Of a DNA stretch of 64,000 bases, positions 47,128 through 57,831 are shown piece by piece; position 1 is the stretch's first letter; each line of letters begins with the position of its first letter. The stretch is from positions 248,001 through 312,000 of the forward strand of contig JALLLS010000011.1 in the NCBI GenBank assembly GCA_025094145.1. Direction: 5' to 3'. The notes beneath the pieces are model-generated. The model had not been told where the DNA came from. It was given only the letters and a program-made list of their open reading frames with translations, and searched no databases. Source of the DNA: Spinellus fusiger. Taxonomy: Eukaryota; Mucoromycota; Mucoromycetes; Mucorales; Phycomycetaceae. The position numbers and the translations under genes are program-made.

Positions 47128-47660
47128 CCCAGTGAATCCGTTACAAAGGCAAGAAGAAGGTACTAGTGCAAGGGTAATACAACATACATAGAGTACATTA
47201 ATACATTTCGAACTAACTATTTTTACTATTATTTTATTATTGAAAAGGGGTTTTAGCACCTAAAAAGATTAGAGTACGATCCTACCAAGCTGAAAGTTGT
47301 TGCTTATGGCACAAGAATGAAAGGAAAAGATGCTGCCAAGTTTAAAGGTCATCGTATTGGCTTGGCAATAATTTTATATCAATCATTGAAAAAAGAGACA
47401 AAAAGATGGTGATCTTCATGTGGTTGATGTTGATGAGTTTCGAACATCGAGGGTAAACATAATTGATCTCTCACTTAATATGAAAAGCTGTTCTAACAGT
47501 TACTCTTATTTCTGTTCTCAAGATTTGCCATACTTATAACACAAATATTCTCACTGAGGTATTCATGAATTTCAACAGTATCCACGCTTGCCAAGGTTAT
47601 GGAATTGTTTGGAGCAGAGATGTGAATGCATCAAAGGATATCTATACAGTCACATAAGAA
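47128..47660 (+). pseudogene. Fanzor-like endonuclease remnant (F2)
   Basis: Contains GTRMKGKDAAKFKGHRIGL, VVDVDEFRTSR, an intact GT-AG intron (47453-47522), then ICHTYNTN...ACQGYGIVWSRDVNASKDIY and a stop. One added A in the run near 47394 shifts the frame, and two zinc-ribbon Cys residues are replaced by Tyr. It shares with F3 a deletion that shortens the C-terminus relative to F1 (ending NASK-IYTVT*). Confidence 0.75.
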
Positions 47661-47671
47661 TAGATATTTGT

Positions 47672-47745
47672 ATTCATATTATATATCGCCACATCGAAAG
47701 TAGTTTCCTATGGGATTCAGATATTTACAGGTAAATCTACATAAT
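47672..47745 (+). ncRNA. Candidate Fanzor guide-RNA scaffold, F2
   Basis: Same non-coding block as after the F1 gene (ATATATCGCCACATCGAAAG...), with one mismatch in the CCAC/GTGG stem (GTAG). Confidence 0.35.
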
Positions 47746-48140
47746 CTTTATTTATTTAAAAACTAACATAAATACATAATTTATTTCTGCTCCTCAAATC
47801 GATGTCATTTCTTAAACAATTGTAGTTTGACTATTTCCTTTTATATCCTAAAGATCTCCTGGTGAGTAAGTGATACCGTAACTATGACTATAAACTGTTA
47901 TTGTTCTTGTTGGTCGATGGTACTTGTCTGTCATTATTTCTGTTTTTCTTTTTCTTTTTCTTTACTCATTTATTTGTTATGAGAAATAAGAAGAAACAGG
48001 TAGACAGCGCAAGAATAGACTTCTTCCATACAAATAACTTAGTGGTGTGACTGTAGAAAAGAGAGAAGAGAGAATCCATGCAGATGGAGTGTCTTTACCA
48101 TTTCTTAGTCTACATGTGTGTGGGTGTGGGTTTTAATAAA

Positions 48141-48148
48141 TGACGTGT
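48141..48148 (+). promoter_or_regulatory. UPRE-like box TGACGTGT upstream of the GRP94 gene
   Basis: TGACGTGT lies 231 bp upstream of the ATG at 48379, immediately before the inverted repeat. It resembles the unfolded-protein-response element TGACGTG(G/A) bound by Hac1/XBP1-type bZIP factors, the expected regulator of an ER chaperone. Functional use is inference. Confidence 0.4.
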
Positions 48149-48227
48149 ACTGTGATGAAAAAGGAGTTCTGTTGCTTTAGTGACCAATGCACCCATCAAA
48201 GCAACAGAACTCCTTTTTCATCACAGT
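48149..48227. repeat. 30-bp perfect inverted repeat in the GRP94 promoter
   Basis: Left arm 48149-48178 (ACTGTGATGAAAAAGGAGTT...) and right arm 48198-48227 are exact reverse complements, with a 19-nt loop AGTGACCAATGCACCCATC containing a CCAAT box. With a one-base bulge the pairing extends a few bases further (GTGT/CACAC). Not related to other repeats in the window. Confidence 0.9.
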
Positions 48228-48378
48228 CACACACAAACCTACCTCCATTTCAAATGTACCCCGCCAATAGACGTCTGCCAGCTGTCAGTGGATTGCATTA
48301 TTTAATCCTTCCAATTCACCCTTTGTTCTTTTTCCTTACTTTCTGTTTGATAGATAACAAAAAGGAAACGACAGATCC

Positions 48379-50772
48379 ATGAGATTCTCTCAGCTCCACC
48401 TTCTAGCAGTTGCTCTGCTGGTGGTTCTTTTGGGTGTATTCCCTACCACCACGCATGCCGATATCCAACAAACTGTATTGGATGAACACCTTCCAACCCA
48501 AGGACTCTTGCCTGAACAGGTGGAAGAGCTCAAAACAACAGAAAAGTTCACATTTGAAGTAAGTGTGTCTATGCATGGTCTCTGTTTCCTTTTCTATAGT
48601 AAAACAGAAAGAAAGAAAAACAACAGACGTGTTTTCCAAATACCTTTATGCTGACACTTTCCTTCATAGACTGAAATATCACGCTTAATGAGCCTTTTGA
48701 TCAATTCACTCTACAAATCCCCAGAAATCTTTTTACGTGAAGTCATCTCCAATGCTTCTGATGCTTTGGATAAGATCCGCTTCTTGTCCCTCACCAATCC
48801 TGCTTCTCTCGCAGGAAATGAGAAGCTTCGTATTACCATTGCTGCTGATCCCGAAACAAGATCATTGGTCATTACTGATACTGGTATTGGTATGACGCGT
48901 GAACAGCTCAAGAAAAACCTTGGTACCATTGCCAAATCAGGCACTTCAGAGTTCTTGAAGAAACTTGAGTCTAGCAAAGAAGAGGTCTCCCAGATTGGCC
49001 AATTTGGTGTTGGTTTTTACTCTGTGTTTTTGGTAGCTGATAAGGTGACAGTTGCTTCCAAGTCCAATGATGATCCTGAACAGTACGTATGGATGAGTGA
49101 AGCTGTGGATGATTTCGTCATTGCCAAGGATCCTCGTGGAAACACTCTTGGTCGTGGTACTCAGATTACTTTGCATTTGAAGGAAGATGCCATTGAGTTT
49201 TTGGAGCAGGACAAACTCAAGGCATTGGTGGCCAAATACTCTGAATTTATCAACTTCCCCATCTATCTCTGGTCTTCTCACGAAGAAACAGTAGCTTCTT
49301 CCAGCGAAGAAAAGGATTCTGAAGAAGGTGACGTGGAAGAGGAGGAAGAAGAATCAGAGATAAAAGAAGAAAAGAGAATTGTGCACCGTTGGGACCACAT
49401 TAACACACAAAAGCCATTGTGGTTGAGAAAGGCCAAGGACATTAAAGATGAGGAGTATAACGAGTTCTACCGTGCTATTTCCAAGGAGACCACAGCTCCC
49501 TTGACCTGGACTCACTACAAGAGTGAGGGTGAAGTTGAATTCCGTTCTATTCTCTATATTCCACACAAGGCAGACGTGAACTTTTTCCAGAACTTGGCTG
49601 AAAAAACCCACAACCTGAAGCTCTTTGTAAAGCGTGTCTTTATTACTGATGAATTTGATCTCTTTCCCAAGTGGCTCTCTTTCCTCCAGGGTATTGTAGA
49701 TGCTGATGACATTCCCTTGAACGTCTCTCGTGAAACTTTACAGAAGCACCGTTCTCTGCGTATCATTTCAAAGCATTTGGTAAAGAAGGCCTTGGATATG
49801 TTTGCTCAGCTTGCAAAACAAGATGAAGAGAAGTTTGCTGAGTTTATCAAGGAGTTTGGTGCTGTTCTCAAGTATGGTGCCATTGAATCAGAGACCCACC
49901 GCAAGAAGATCAGTTCTTTGCTGCGTTACTCATCTTCCTATGACTCAAGCCCTGCTGCAGTGAGCTTGAACAGCTACATTGAGCGTATGAAGGGCAACCA
50001 AAAGTCTATTTTTTACCTTGCTGGTCAGTCTGTCTCTGAAGTCGAACAATCTCCTTTCTTGGAGCGTTTGTTGGCTCGTGGCTATGAAGTTCTCTACATG
50101 CTGGATCCTATTGATGAGATGTTGATTCAGAACATGCCAGGATACAACGGAAAGATGTTTGTCAACGTAGCCAAGGGAGATCTCAAATTTGGTGATGAAA
50201 AGGAAGTTGAAGATGACAAGGAGACAGAGACCAAGTTTGAGGCTCTTAAGACATGGCTTAAGACTACTCTTTCAGAGCACATTGACAAGGTTGTCATTTC
50301 TAAGCGTTTGACTACCTCACCTATGGCTATTGTGGCCTCCTCAATGGGTATGACTGGACATATGGAGAGATTGATGGCTGCTCAGAGCCAACATGGCAAG
50401 GAGCAGAATCCTATGCTTCAGTTCATGAAGTCTCAAAAGAAGACATTAGAAATCAACCCTCTTCACCCTATTATTAAGACTCTTCTTGAACGTGTTGAAA
50501 ATGATGATACTGATGAAGATACCAAAGAGTTGGTGACTGTTCTCTATGAGACTACGGGTATTCGTAGTGGATATCCTGTGAAGGATCTCAATGGATTTAC
50601 CAAGCGTGTAGAGACTATCATTAGAAAAGGAGTTGGAGCTTCTCTTAGCGAGGAAGTTGAGGTCAAGGTGGACACTGCTGCTGAAAAATCTGAAGAAGAA
50701 AAGAAGGCTGATAGTGCTCTTTCCGAATCTGAAGAGACTGAAAATGATAGCTTCTTTCATGATGAGCTTTAA
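48379..50772 (+). CDS. Endoplasmin/GRP94, ER-resident HSP90 chaperone
   Basis: Two exons, 48379-48558 and 48670-50772, 760 aa. An N-terminal signal peptide (hydrophobic core LLAVALLVVLLGVFP) and the C-terminal HDEL retention signal place it in the ER lumen. The HSP90 ATPase domain is complete: NASDALDKIR, DTGIGM, GTIAKSGTSEF, GQFGVGFYSVF. It is followed by the acidic charged linker (EEEEEES...) and the middle domain (RSILYIPHKAD; FPKWLSFLQGIVDADDIPLN; SRETLQ). The dimerisation domain includes MTGHMERLM, where cytosolic HSP90s typically have a similar motif. There is no MEEVD. GRP94 folds secreted and membrane proteins. Note that many fungi such as baker's yeast lack GRP94, so its presence is informative. 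The single intron lies just after the signal/pre-N region, within FTFE|TEISRLM. Confidence 0.96.
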
Positions 50773-51480
50773 AGACATGTTCATAGCGAAATAATAAAAA
50801 TAAAAACATTTTTACTTTATTAAGCTTGTTCTTATTCTTGAGAACTATTCATAATCCAATACTCCCAGTTATCAGTTTCTGGGGTAACTATTATTTTACT
50901 AATCGATGGATTCATTATTATGCATCATAGCATAAAACAGATAATATTGGATATCGAATAATTACTATGAATATCAATATTAACAAAGATTGTTAGATTA
51001 TAAATATTGTAATAGTTGTTCGGGATAGAATTGTGTATGATATGCATATATATTCTTACATTCATAGTTATCCAGATAAATAAATAAAAGTTGAATACTA
51101 ATGTCCGTATACTTTTGTGATTAACTATTACAACAGTATTCACATACTATGAAGAAAACATGTATTATTTTCAGTGTGGCTGTATTAATGGATACACCCT
51201 AATAACTATGTATATTGTAGTGTTTTAGAAATAAATAAACATGACTATATTTATTATACAAAGGCATATAATAATCTATATAAAGTTTCTTCAAATGTTA
51301 TGTATATTTTAAGTCTACAGCTACACCTAATTCAATTGAATACTTGCTGAATACTTAATAAGAGTACTCTTTTTGTATGAAACTCTTTTTCTTTCTAAAT
51401 AGTGTTAAACCAACACTACATGTCAGATGCACTTTCAGAAAATAACACTCGTGGAGAATAGGATAAGGCAAAAGATAGAA
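50773..51480. other. 3' flank and AT-rich spacer
   Basis: Polyadenylation-type AATAATAAAAATAAAAACAT lies just after the GRP94 stop; nothing else supported. Confidence 0.4.
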
Positions 51481-51960
51481 GATGATGGGGCATATATTGT
51501 CTGCTGAACGCTAGATTAAAGTGGACTGTCATCTCAACTACGTTTGCAATGAAAAACCCTATAGTTTAAGATAGTATAAGAAACATCAATGAGCACATAT
51601 TACAATAAGATGGTTCTATCTGTCATACTGGGGACTATGCTAGATAGTGGAAAGAGACACATCAGATTAGGGTACTTTGAGTACTGGCCCGCACAAAGCC
51701 CTGACTTGAGCCCAATTGAACACCCCTGGTGGGCCTTGGAAAGAATAATTGACATAATAAGGGCATCTATTACCAATGTAGAAGGTTTGAAGGCTCTACT
51801 TGTATAGGGGTTAGAGAGGGTTGGTGTTGAACTTGTACAACGATGAGTTCAAAGTATGACTGATAGATGCCAGGCGGTCACTGATGCCAAAGAAGTCCAT
51901 ACAAAATATTACTTTCTATTATTTTTCTATTTTCAATAAATAAAAGGTGTTGAACTTTAT
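51480..51960 (+). pseudogene. Divergent Tc1-like transposase fragment
   Basis: The frame 51589-51807 contains YFEYWPAQSPDLSPIEHPWW followed by ALERII, i.e. the third catalytic block (SPDLxPIExxW) of a Tc1-family DDE transposase, and a helical end that continues past a stop (VQR*VQSMTDRCQAVTDAK in nearby frames). It differs from the three mariner copies above, so it is a separate, older lineage. No terminal repeat found. Confidence 0.6.
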
Positions 51961-52002
51961 TGTACTTAAGTTTGAAGCCTCTAGATCACATTTAAAGTGT
52001 TT

Positions 52003-52022
52003 TATTATTATTATTATTATTA
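52003..52022. repeat. (TTA)n microsatellite
   Basis: Seven ATT/TTA units. Confidence 0.7.
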
Positions 52023-52128
52023 AATATTGAACATGTCATATATGTTTTGTCCTGAAATTCATTTTCAAAAGTATTAAATTCAATTGTGTGTGGCTGTATT
52101 TGATGCTTCTCTCCAGTTTAGAAAATTA

Positions 52129-54905
52129 TTAAGCAAAGATATCTATTATGCGCTGAAGAATAGTTCTCTTTCTTTCTTCTATTTCATCTATTTCTCTATC
52201 CTGCTTAGTGACTCGGTTTGTGTCAAGATCTAAATTAAAAGAATGAATGAAAGATGAATAAATATGAAAGATAGCTCATCACTATATATATATAATGTGT
52301 TTGTAAACTTACCAACTTCATCAAGAGGAACCACTTTGGTACGTCTTACAATCTTATGGATAATATAGCAAAGGAAGAAGGGAACAATACCAATGTAGCT
52401 TGTGACAAAGTTAACACCATCAAAAGGCATGAATGCAGTATAGCCTTGACCAAGAATGATTAATATTGAGAGAATAGAGGCAAACAATCCAGAGAAAGGA
52501 TAAGCAAAAGATATGTAGGGGAGATCGGAAAGACTGCGACCTTGGTGGGTGTAGGCTTTTCTGAAACGAAGATGAACAATAGCAATGCCAGCCCAGATAA
52601 TGAAACCACTAACAGCTGTGATATTCAAAAACCATAAAAAGGTAACAGAAGCACTGCCATTCACAACAACAAAAAGGTTAAACAATGATGTGCTTATTTT
52701 TCTCTTACCTATAAATTGAGACAAAAATACAGACAAAGCCGATGATTGAGGAGAAGATAACAGCACTAGAAATAGACAAAAATTAACCTCTGTTTACCTT
52801 TAACACATTGCCTTACATGTATGGAGAGCCATATCTGTTAATGCGACCAAAAAAGGCTGGTGCATTTCCATCTTGTGAAAGACCGAGAAGAATACGTGAA
52901 GATGTGTAAAGACATGAATTGGCAGCCGATAGCACACTGGTCAAGATAATGGCATTAATCACATGGGATCCTGCTTCAATACCGGCAAGATTGAAGACAA
53001 TGGTAAAGGAAGCAGTAGTAACACCGTCTTCATTTGTAAGTGCTGGGTAATCACTTGGAATACACATGCCAAGAAGGAAGATAGTAGCAATGTAAAAAAT
53101 AAGAATACGCCAAAATGTGTTGCGAATGGCACGAGGGACGGCCTTGGTTGGGTTTTTGACTTCACCTGCAGTAATACCAACTGTACACAAAAAAGATATT
53201 AGCATTGAATTGGTTAGTTTATTCTCTTCACTTACTAATCTCTGCACCCTGGAAAGAGAAACCGCCTGTTAAAAAGACACTGACTGTACCAACAGCACCA
53301 TTAGCAAAGGCACCAGGAGAACTCCAGTATCTTCAGAATACAAAGGTAAATAAATAAATACAATGTAAATTTCTATAATAGTTACTATAAAGAAAAGTGT
53401 ACTTACGAAAATCCAATGACATGTCCACCCAGTCCACCTGCTGTCACGCAAATGGCTAATAGAAAGTGTCAATATACTGAATAGTTACTCTATTCTAATA
53501 TACTTACCAATAACGATAAAAACAATGATAATCAAAATCTTGACTAAAGCAATCCAGTATTCCATTTCACCATAGATTCTATGACAATAGAGTTAGCATG
53601 TTTTTATTCAATATTCCATTGGATAAGTGTTCATTACCTGACACCCACTATGTTGATGCTAAAAAGAAGTACCATAAAAATAGTAGACCATGCTGGTGCA
53701 GGCATGACGATCTTCCAGTATTCGATAATATTAGCAGCTGCAGCCACCTCTATTTTCATAAAAATGATATTAGGATGGTTTTGGTTTAAATAGTACTTCT
53801 ATAGATCTTATTTACCGGCAGCAATTGTGACACTCTAAACAAGACAATAGGATTAATTAATGCTTTGACTCACTATTCATTGATATTATATATAAAATAT
53901 AACTTACCCCCTGGATATGTTCAAGTCAGCAATAGTAAAGTGAAGAACAAGTTATTAGCACCACAATATGTAAATAGGACCATTTAGTCAACTTACAGAA
54001 AACCTATTAGATAACGAGGTATGTGTTTAGCAGATAGTTCAATAGAATAAAATAGCTCAATAGAATAATAATGACTTACCAACAAGTCCATCCCAGAGCA
54101 AATCCAAAAGAAGGATCCACGAATCGAGTGGCATAATGATAGAAAGATCCAGATACTATAAACAAGTAAGTGACACACGATCTCTATTTTTATGCTTATA
54201 TCCTGTGCTTATATCCTGTGCTCACTACTATTTTAGCTTATCTTACCCGGCATAAAGGTAGCCATTTCACCAAGACATGTCATAATACAAAAAACCTATG
54301 TATATGGAACTTATAAGGCATGCTGTTGATATATATATATATATATATTAATATTTTCTTATTTTATTTTTCATACCATGAAACCAACTAGAAGAAAGAG
54401 TAAGTACAAATAATAACATAATTTATCTTACCAACACAGTAGGCAATTAAAGCACCAGCAGGACCAGCCTATGTATTGAAATTAAAGTCAGTATTAACAA
54501 TAATATAATAATTATGGTTACAATTGTCTATTTTAGTGAAGAGAAAACTTACCGCGGCAATATTTTGTCCAGAAGTAAGAAATAATCCAGTGCTGAAGAA
54601 AGGAATGAAGTTTATTGTAAGCAGAAAGATCGTAGAGTAGTTGCAATTATAGTATCAGAATGGAATAGAATAGAATGTATGAATTATAATGAGATGATGG
54701 ACGCATACCCAATAGTACCAGCAAGCGATATCATCTGAATGTGTCTAACACTCATAGAACGCTTTACATTGTTTTCTTCTCTATGTTCCTGAGAAGTGCT
54801 AGAGTCATTTTCGTGAAAGTTTATTTCTGTTTTCTCGGATTCATAGGTGGTATAGGTGATCTCATTGGCCCCTGCCTCTATGTTGTCCTGCTGTTTTCGA
54901 AACAT
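52129..54905 (-). CDS. Amino-acid permease (AAP/APC superfamily)
   Basis: Intron-rich minus-strand gene: ATG at 54905 (MFRKQQDNIEAG), stop at 52129 after IEERKRTILQRIIDIFA. Exon 1 encodes a soluble Ser/Glu-rich N-terminus and the hallmark SMSVRHIQMISLAGTIG (54770-54690) that starts TM1 in fungal amino-acid permeases. Further exons give hydrophobic segments. A consensus loop GITAGEVKNPTKAVPRAIRN (~53180) is followed by NTFWRILIFYIATIFLLGM, then NAIILTSVLSAANSCLYTSS and RILLGLSQDGNAPAFFGRIN (~52950-52820), and the last TMs (FLNITAVSGFIIWAGIAIVH; YIGIVPFFLCYIIHKIVRRT). About 12 TMs are expected; I did not resolve every one of the dozen or more small exons. It is predicted to be a proton-coupled plasma-membrane importer; substrate unknown. 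Confidence 0.85.
54323..54349. repeat. (AT)n microsatellite in a permease intron
   Basis: About ten AT units within an intron of the permease gene. Confidence 0.7.
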
Positions 54906-55485
54906 GTAGGCAACAGATAGCTACTAGAAATGAAAATGAAAATAGAAGAGTAAAAGCAAAAGGTAGATACTAATATTAACAAAATGTATAAAAAAAAGTT
55001 TTATTTTATATATATTCCGTAGATATAAAAAAAAAGATATTTGCACATATGTCTTCCTAATGTCGTGCTATGAAGCGGAAAGAGCTTTAGCTGATTTAGG
55101 GTACTGGCATATAGAACACAGTCAAGGTGCTTACTAAAGTAGAGAAACCTCAATTGATATCTTAGTATTCAATATTACTGGAAGAACTCACTAGAGAAGT
55201 ACTTTTGGTTTTTCAAACTAGACAAAGGCAATGAAATAAAGATAGAAGAATTTACAAAGAATGCAAAATACACAGAATGCCTAATTTATACATTGGATGG
55301 AAAAGAAAAATAATTAAAAGAAGTCACGATTGACAAACCAAAATGCTATGTTTTGTCAGACCGCAATAGTACTACCAGAAAGATCTTTATATGCTTTTTT
55401 TTAGTGTATCCGGAAAGGCGGATATAAAAGTGCTCTCTTGTAGAGTTACTCAGTGAGATTTCTGTGAGGTGAACTCATTTATATC
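54906..55485. other. Promoter side of the permease gene, no gene
   Basis: AT-rich; no coding frame. The Fanzor element F3 begins at 55486. Confidence 0.4.
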
Positions 55486-56054
55486 TACACACCAGGAGAT
55501 TTTTCTGGCCTTTAAGCGATGATATCTTCGCCCTTTAAAACAGAAAATATCTTGCCTTTTATGAAACCTCATTTAAAACAAAAGGTTTGTGGATATCAAA
55601 AATAATATTTCTTTTTGTGGATACCTCAATATCAAATTGTATTATCAGTAAAATATATTGTTTATGGATAAAATTGTTTATTATAATAATGTAGCTAATA
55701 CTATATTATGACTATAGCTACTGCTGCTCTAGGCGTATTCCTTCATAGCAATAGAATTCACACCCTAAAAGCTTTGTGCTTTATCCTTGGGAGATAGATA
55801 AATATGCTCAGGAGTATACCCTAGACAGCCTAGACACCTTAGACAGTATAGAAGGAAGAATAGACCACCTTGGACTGACTTGAGAAAGAGTCTTAACTTA
55901 TCTAATAACAGAAGAGTGTATTAGTAATAATTCAATAAGAGAGATAGTATGCTTACCTTGTGCTTAATACTTGTCTTGAGAAGAATTGGCTATGTATTAT
56001 CTATTAGAAGAAAAATTAGTAGTATGTCTTGTGGAATACATTGAACTCAAGCCC

Positions 56055-56240
56055 AGATGAAAAGCTCTTCTAACAGTTACTCTTATTTTTGTTATCAAGA
56101 TCTGCCATACTTGCAACACAAATATCCTCACTGAGGTATTCATGAATTTCAACAGTATCCATGCTTGCCAAGATTGTGAAATTGTTTGGAACAGAGATGT
56201 GAATGCATCAAAGAATATCTATACAGTCACATAAGAATAG
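56055..56240 (+). pseudogene. Fanzor zinc-ribbon/RuvC-III fragment (F3)
   Basis: After a conserved intron 3' end (TGTTATCAAG) the frame reads ICHTCNTN...FNSIHACQDCEIVWNRDVNASKNIY and stops. All four zinc-ribbon Cys and the RuvC-III Asp (WNRD) are intact here, unlike F1 and F2, so F3 preserves the ancestral state of this region even though the upstream gene is gone. Confidence 0.75.
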
Positions 56241-56330
56241 ATATTTGTATTCATATTATATATCGCCACATCGAAAGTGGTTTCCTATGGGATTCAGATA
56301 TTTACAGGTAAATCTACATAATCTTTATTT
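56241..56330 (+). ncRNA. Candidate Fanzor guide-RNA scaffold, F3
   Basis: ATATATCGCCACATCGAAAG followed by TGGTTTCCTATGGGATTCAG, with the perfect CCAC/GTGG hairpin (56267-56280), identical to F1. Confidence 0.38.
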
Positions 56331-56462
56331 ATTTAAAACTAACATAAATACATAATTTATTTTTGCTCCTTTTCAAATCAATGTCATTTTTAAACAATTG
56401 TAGTTTGACTGTTTCCTTTTATATCCTAAAGACCTCCTGGTGTGTATATACTAACTATATAC

Positions 56463-57821
56463 TACAGTGGCTTTCAAAATAATAATGGACTTTTTTCATG
56501 TCCCGATATGCTTCTGTAATAGGAAATACTTTTTTTTTGTCATAAAAACATACATTAAACACATAGTAAAGACTTCAAAATAGGATAGAGTATAAAGAAG
56601 GTCAACAGGATATTATATACAAGTTTATTGGGTGGAAAACTTCAATATTTAGTGTTTCCATCCTTGGCCTCAATGACAGCCTTGCATCTCCGCCCCATGC
56701 TGGCAATGAGGGTGTCTGTAGTGTCCTTGGGAATACTCTCCCATTCTTCTAACAAGAGCACCTCCAAATCTTGAAGAGTACTTCTTGGGGTCATCCTCTT
56801 TCTTATTGCTCTGTCAAGCACCTCCCACAAATGCTCTATGGGGTTGAGGTCGGGGCTTTGTGAGGGCCACCCCTCCATAGTGGCAATGCTTTCATTTGCC
56901 TTCCACAACCTGGACTCTCTACTCTTGTGGCAGCCAGCATTGTCTTCTTGAAGAACATAATCCACCTCTGGATCCAGTACCTTGAGTCGAGCCAGCTCAG
57001 GCTAGTAATTCTCCTTTAAGATCTCAGTGTATCTTCTACTGTCTATACTGCTCTTCACAGGCACCAACCTTCCAACACTTTCACCAGAGAAAGAACCCCA
57101 CACTATCACGCTACCGCCACCAAACTTCATGGTGGGCTTGACGTTCTTCGGGAGCAGTCCCTCATTAACTTTTCACACCACCCTGGTACGGTTGTTGGTG
57201 GTGACCAACTGGTATCTGGACTCATCAGACCAGATGACCGTCTTCCAGTTGTCTTTGGTCCAGTGGAGGTGGGCCTTAGCCTAAGCAAGCCTCAGCTTCT
57301 TGTGATTGATGCTGAGAAGGTTTCTTGACCACCCTGGAAGAAAGCAGGCCAATCTTCTTCATCGTCTTTCTAAAAGTGCTCATGGACACTTGGGTGGTCA
57401 TCTGCTTGCGAAGCTGATCCATTGTCTGGAATGAATCTCTTGCCACTTCGCGAGCAACTTTTCTTTCGTCCCTCTCCTTCAGAATGGGCTTGCGCCCGGT
57501 GCTCTTCTTGGCCTTGAAACAGCCTGTTTCTTTATATCTCTTTACGATAAGGGAAACAGACTGCTTACTAACTCCAAACCTAGCAGAAATGGCAGCCTGG
57601 CTGGTCCCATTGACGGTGACCTCGTGAGCAATGAGGCATCGAGTGAAGTCATCGATATTCTTCTTTCTGTTCCCAAGAGGTCTCATGGGTTGTTCAGTGG
57701 TGTTAGATGAGGTAGACATTAGAGTGGAAAATTGATAAATGAAGAATGTTTAATTAAAGAAAAATTTTTAAGGCTAAAATTTGGGTCTGAAATGTCCATT
57801 GTTTTATTGAAAGCCACTGTA
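56463..57821 (-). mobile_element. Tc1/mariner-like transposon, copy 3 (different subfamily, nearly intact)
   Basis: TA at 56463-56464 and 57820-57821; terminal repeats CAGTGGCTTTCAA(A/T)A... about 26 bp, ending in AATGGAC. Its repeats and protein differ from copies 1 and 2 but share the terminal CAGTG. It encodes a near-complete transposase on the minus strand. LINE B adjoins its right end. Confidence 0.9.
56642..57719 (-). pseudogene. Tc1/mariner transposase with few lesions
   Basis: Minus-strand frame from 57719 (MSTSSNTTEQPMRPLGNRKK). A paired helix-turn-helix region (ISARFGVSKQSVSLIVKRYK; STFRKTMKKIGLLSSRVV) is followed by a one-base frameshift near 57300, then the catalytic half: WKTVIWSDESRYQL, FGGGSVIVWGSFSGESVG, DYVLQEDNAGCHKSRESR, SQSPDLNPIEHLWEVL, ending IEAKDGNTKY at 56642. 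The D-D-E positions are all present. Lesions seen: one frameshift and three stop codons (a TAG where LAW is expected, a TGA after NNRTRVV, a TAG after LKENY). This is the least decayed transposase in the window, inactivated fairly recently. Confidence 0.85.
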
Positions 57822-57831
57822 AGAGATTGAG
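57816..57831. repeat. 16-bp target-site duplication, 5' copy (LINE B)
   Basis: ACTGTAAGAGATTGAG, identical to 58353-58368. Its first six bases are the last four of mariner 3's terminal repeat plus TA. Confidence 0.88.

Larger units (their letters stand above)
46545..47868 (+). mobile_element. Fanzor-carrying transposon F2
   Basis: TA-bounded (46545-46546, 47867-47868) with CACACCAGGAGAT at the left and the complement of ATCTCCTGGTGAG at the right. 1.32 kb long. The left ~120 bp and the right ~1.2 kb match F1, while the equivalent of F1 about 22750-24165 is missing. It lies in the intergenic space between divergently transcribed POL1 and the GRP94 gene, 263 bp from the former's ATG. Confidence 0.85.
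55486..56446 (+). mobile_element. Fanzor-carrying transposon F3
   Basis: 961 bp, TA at 55486-55487 and 56445-56446, ends CACACCAGGAGAT and the complement of ACCTCCTGGTGTG. The left ~270 bp match F1's left end including TAGCTACTGC, and the right ~400 bp match F1/F2 right ends. The middle of the gene has been replaced or deleted. It lies 16 bp from mariner copy 3. Confidence 0.85.

Noticed and set aside
48144..48382. 80-codon plus-strand frame before the GRP94 start
   Set aside because: It runs through the inverted repeat, overlaps the GRP94 ATG in another frame and has no family resemblance.
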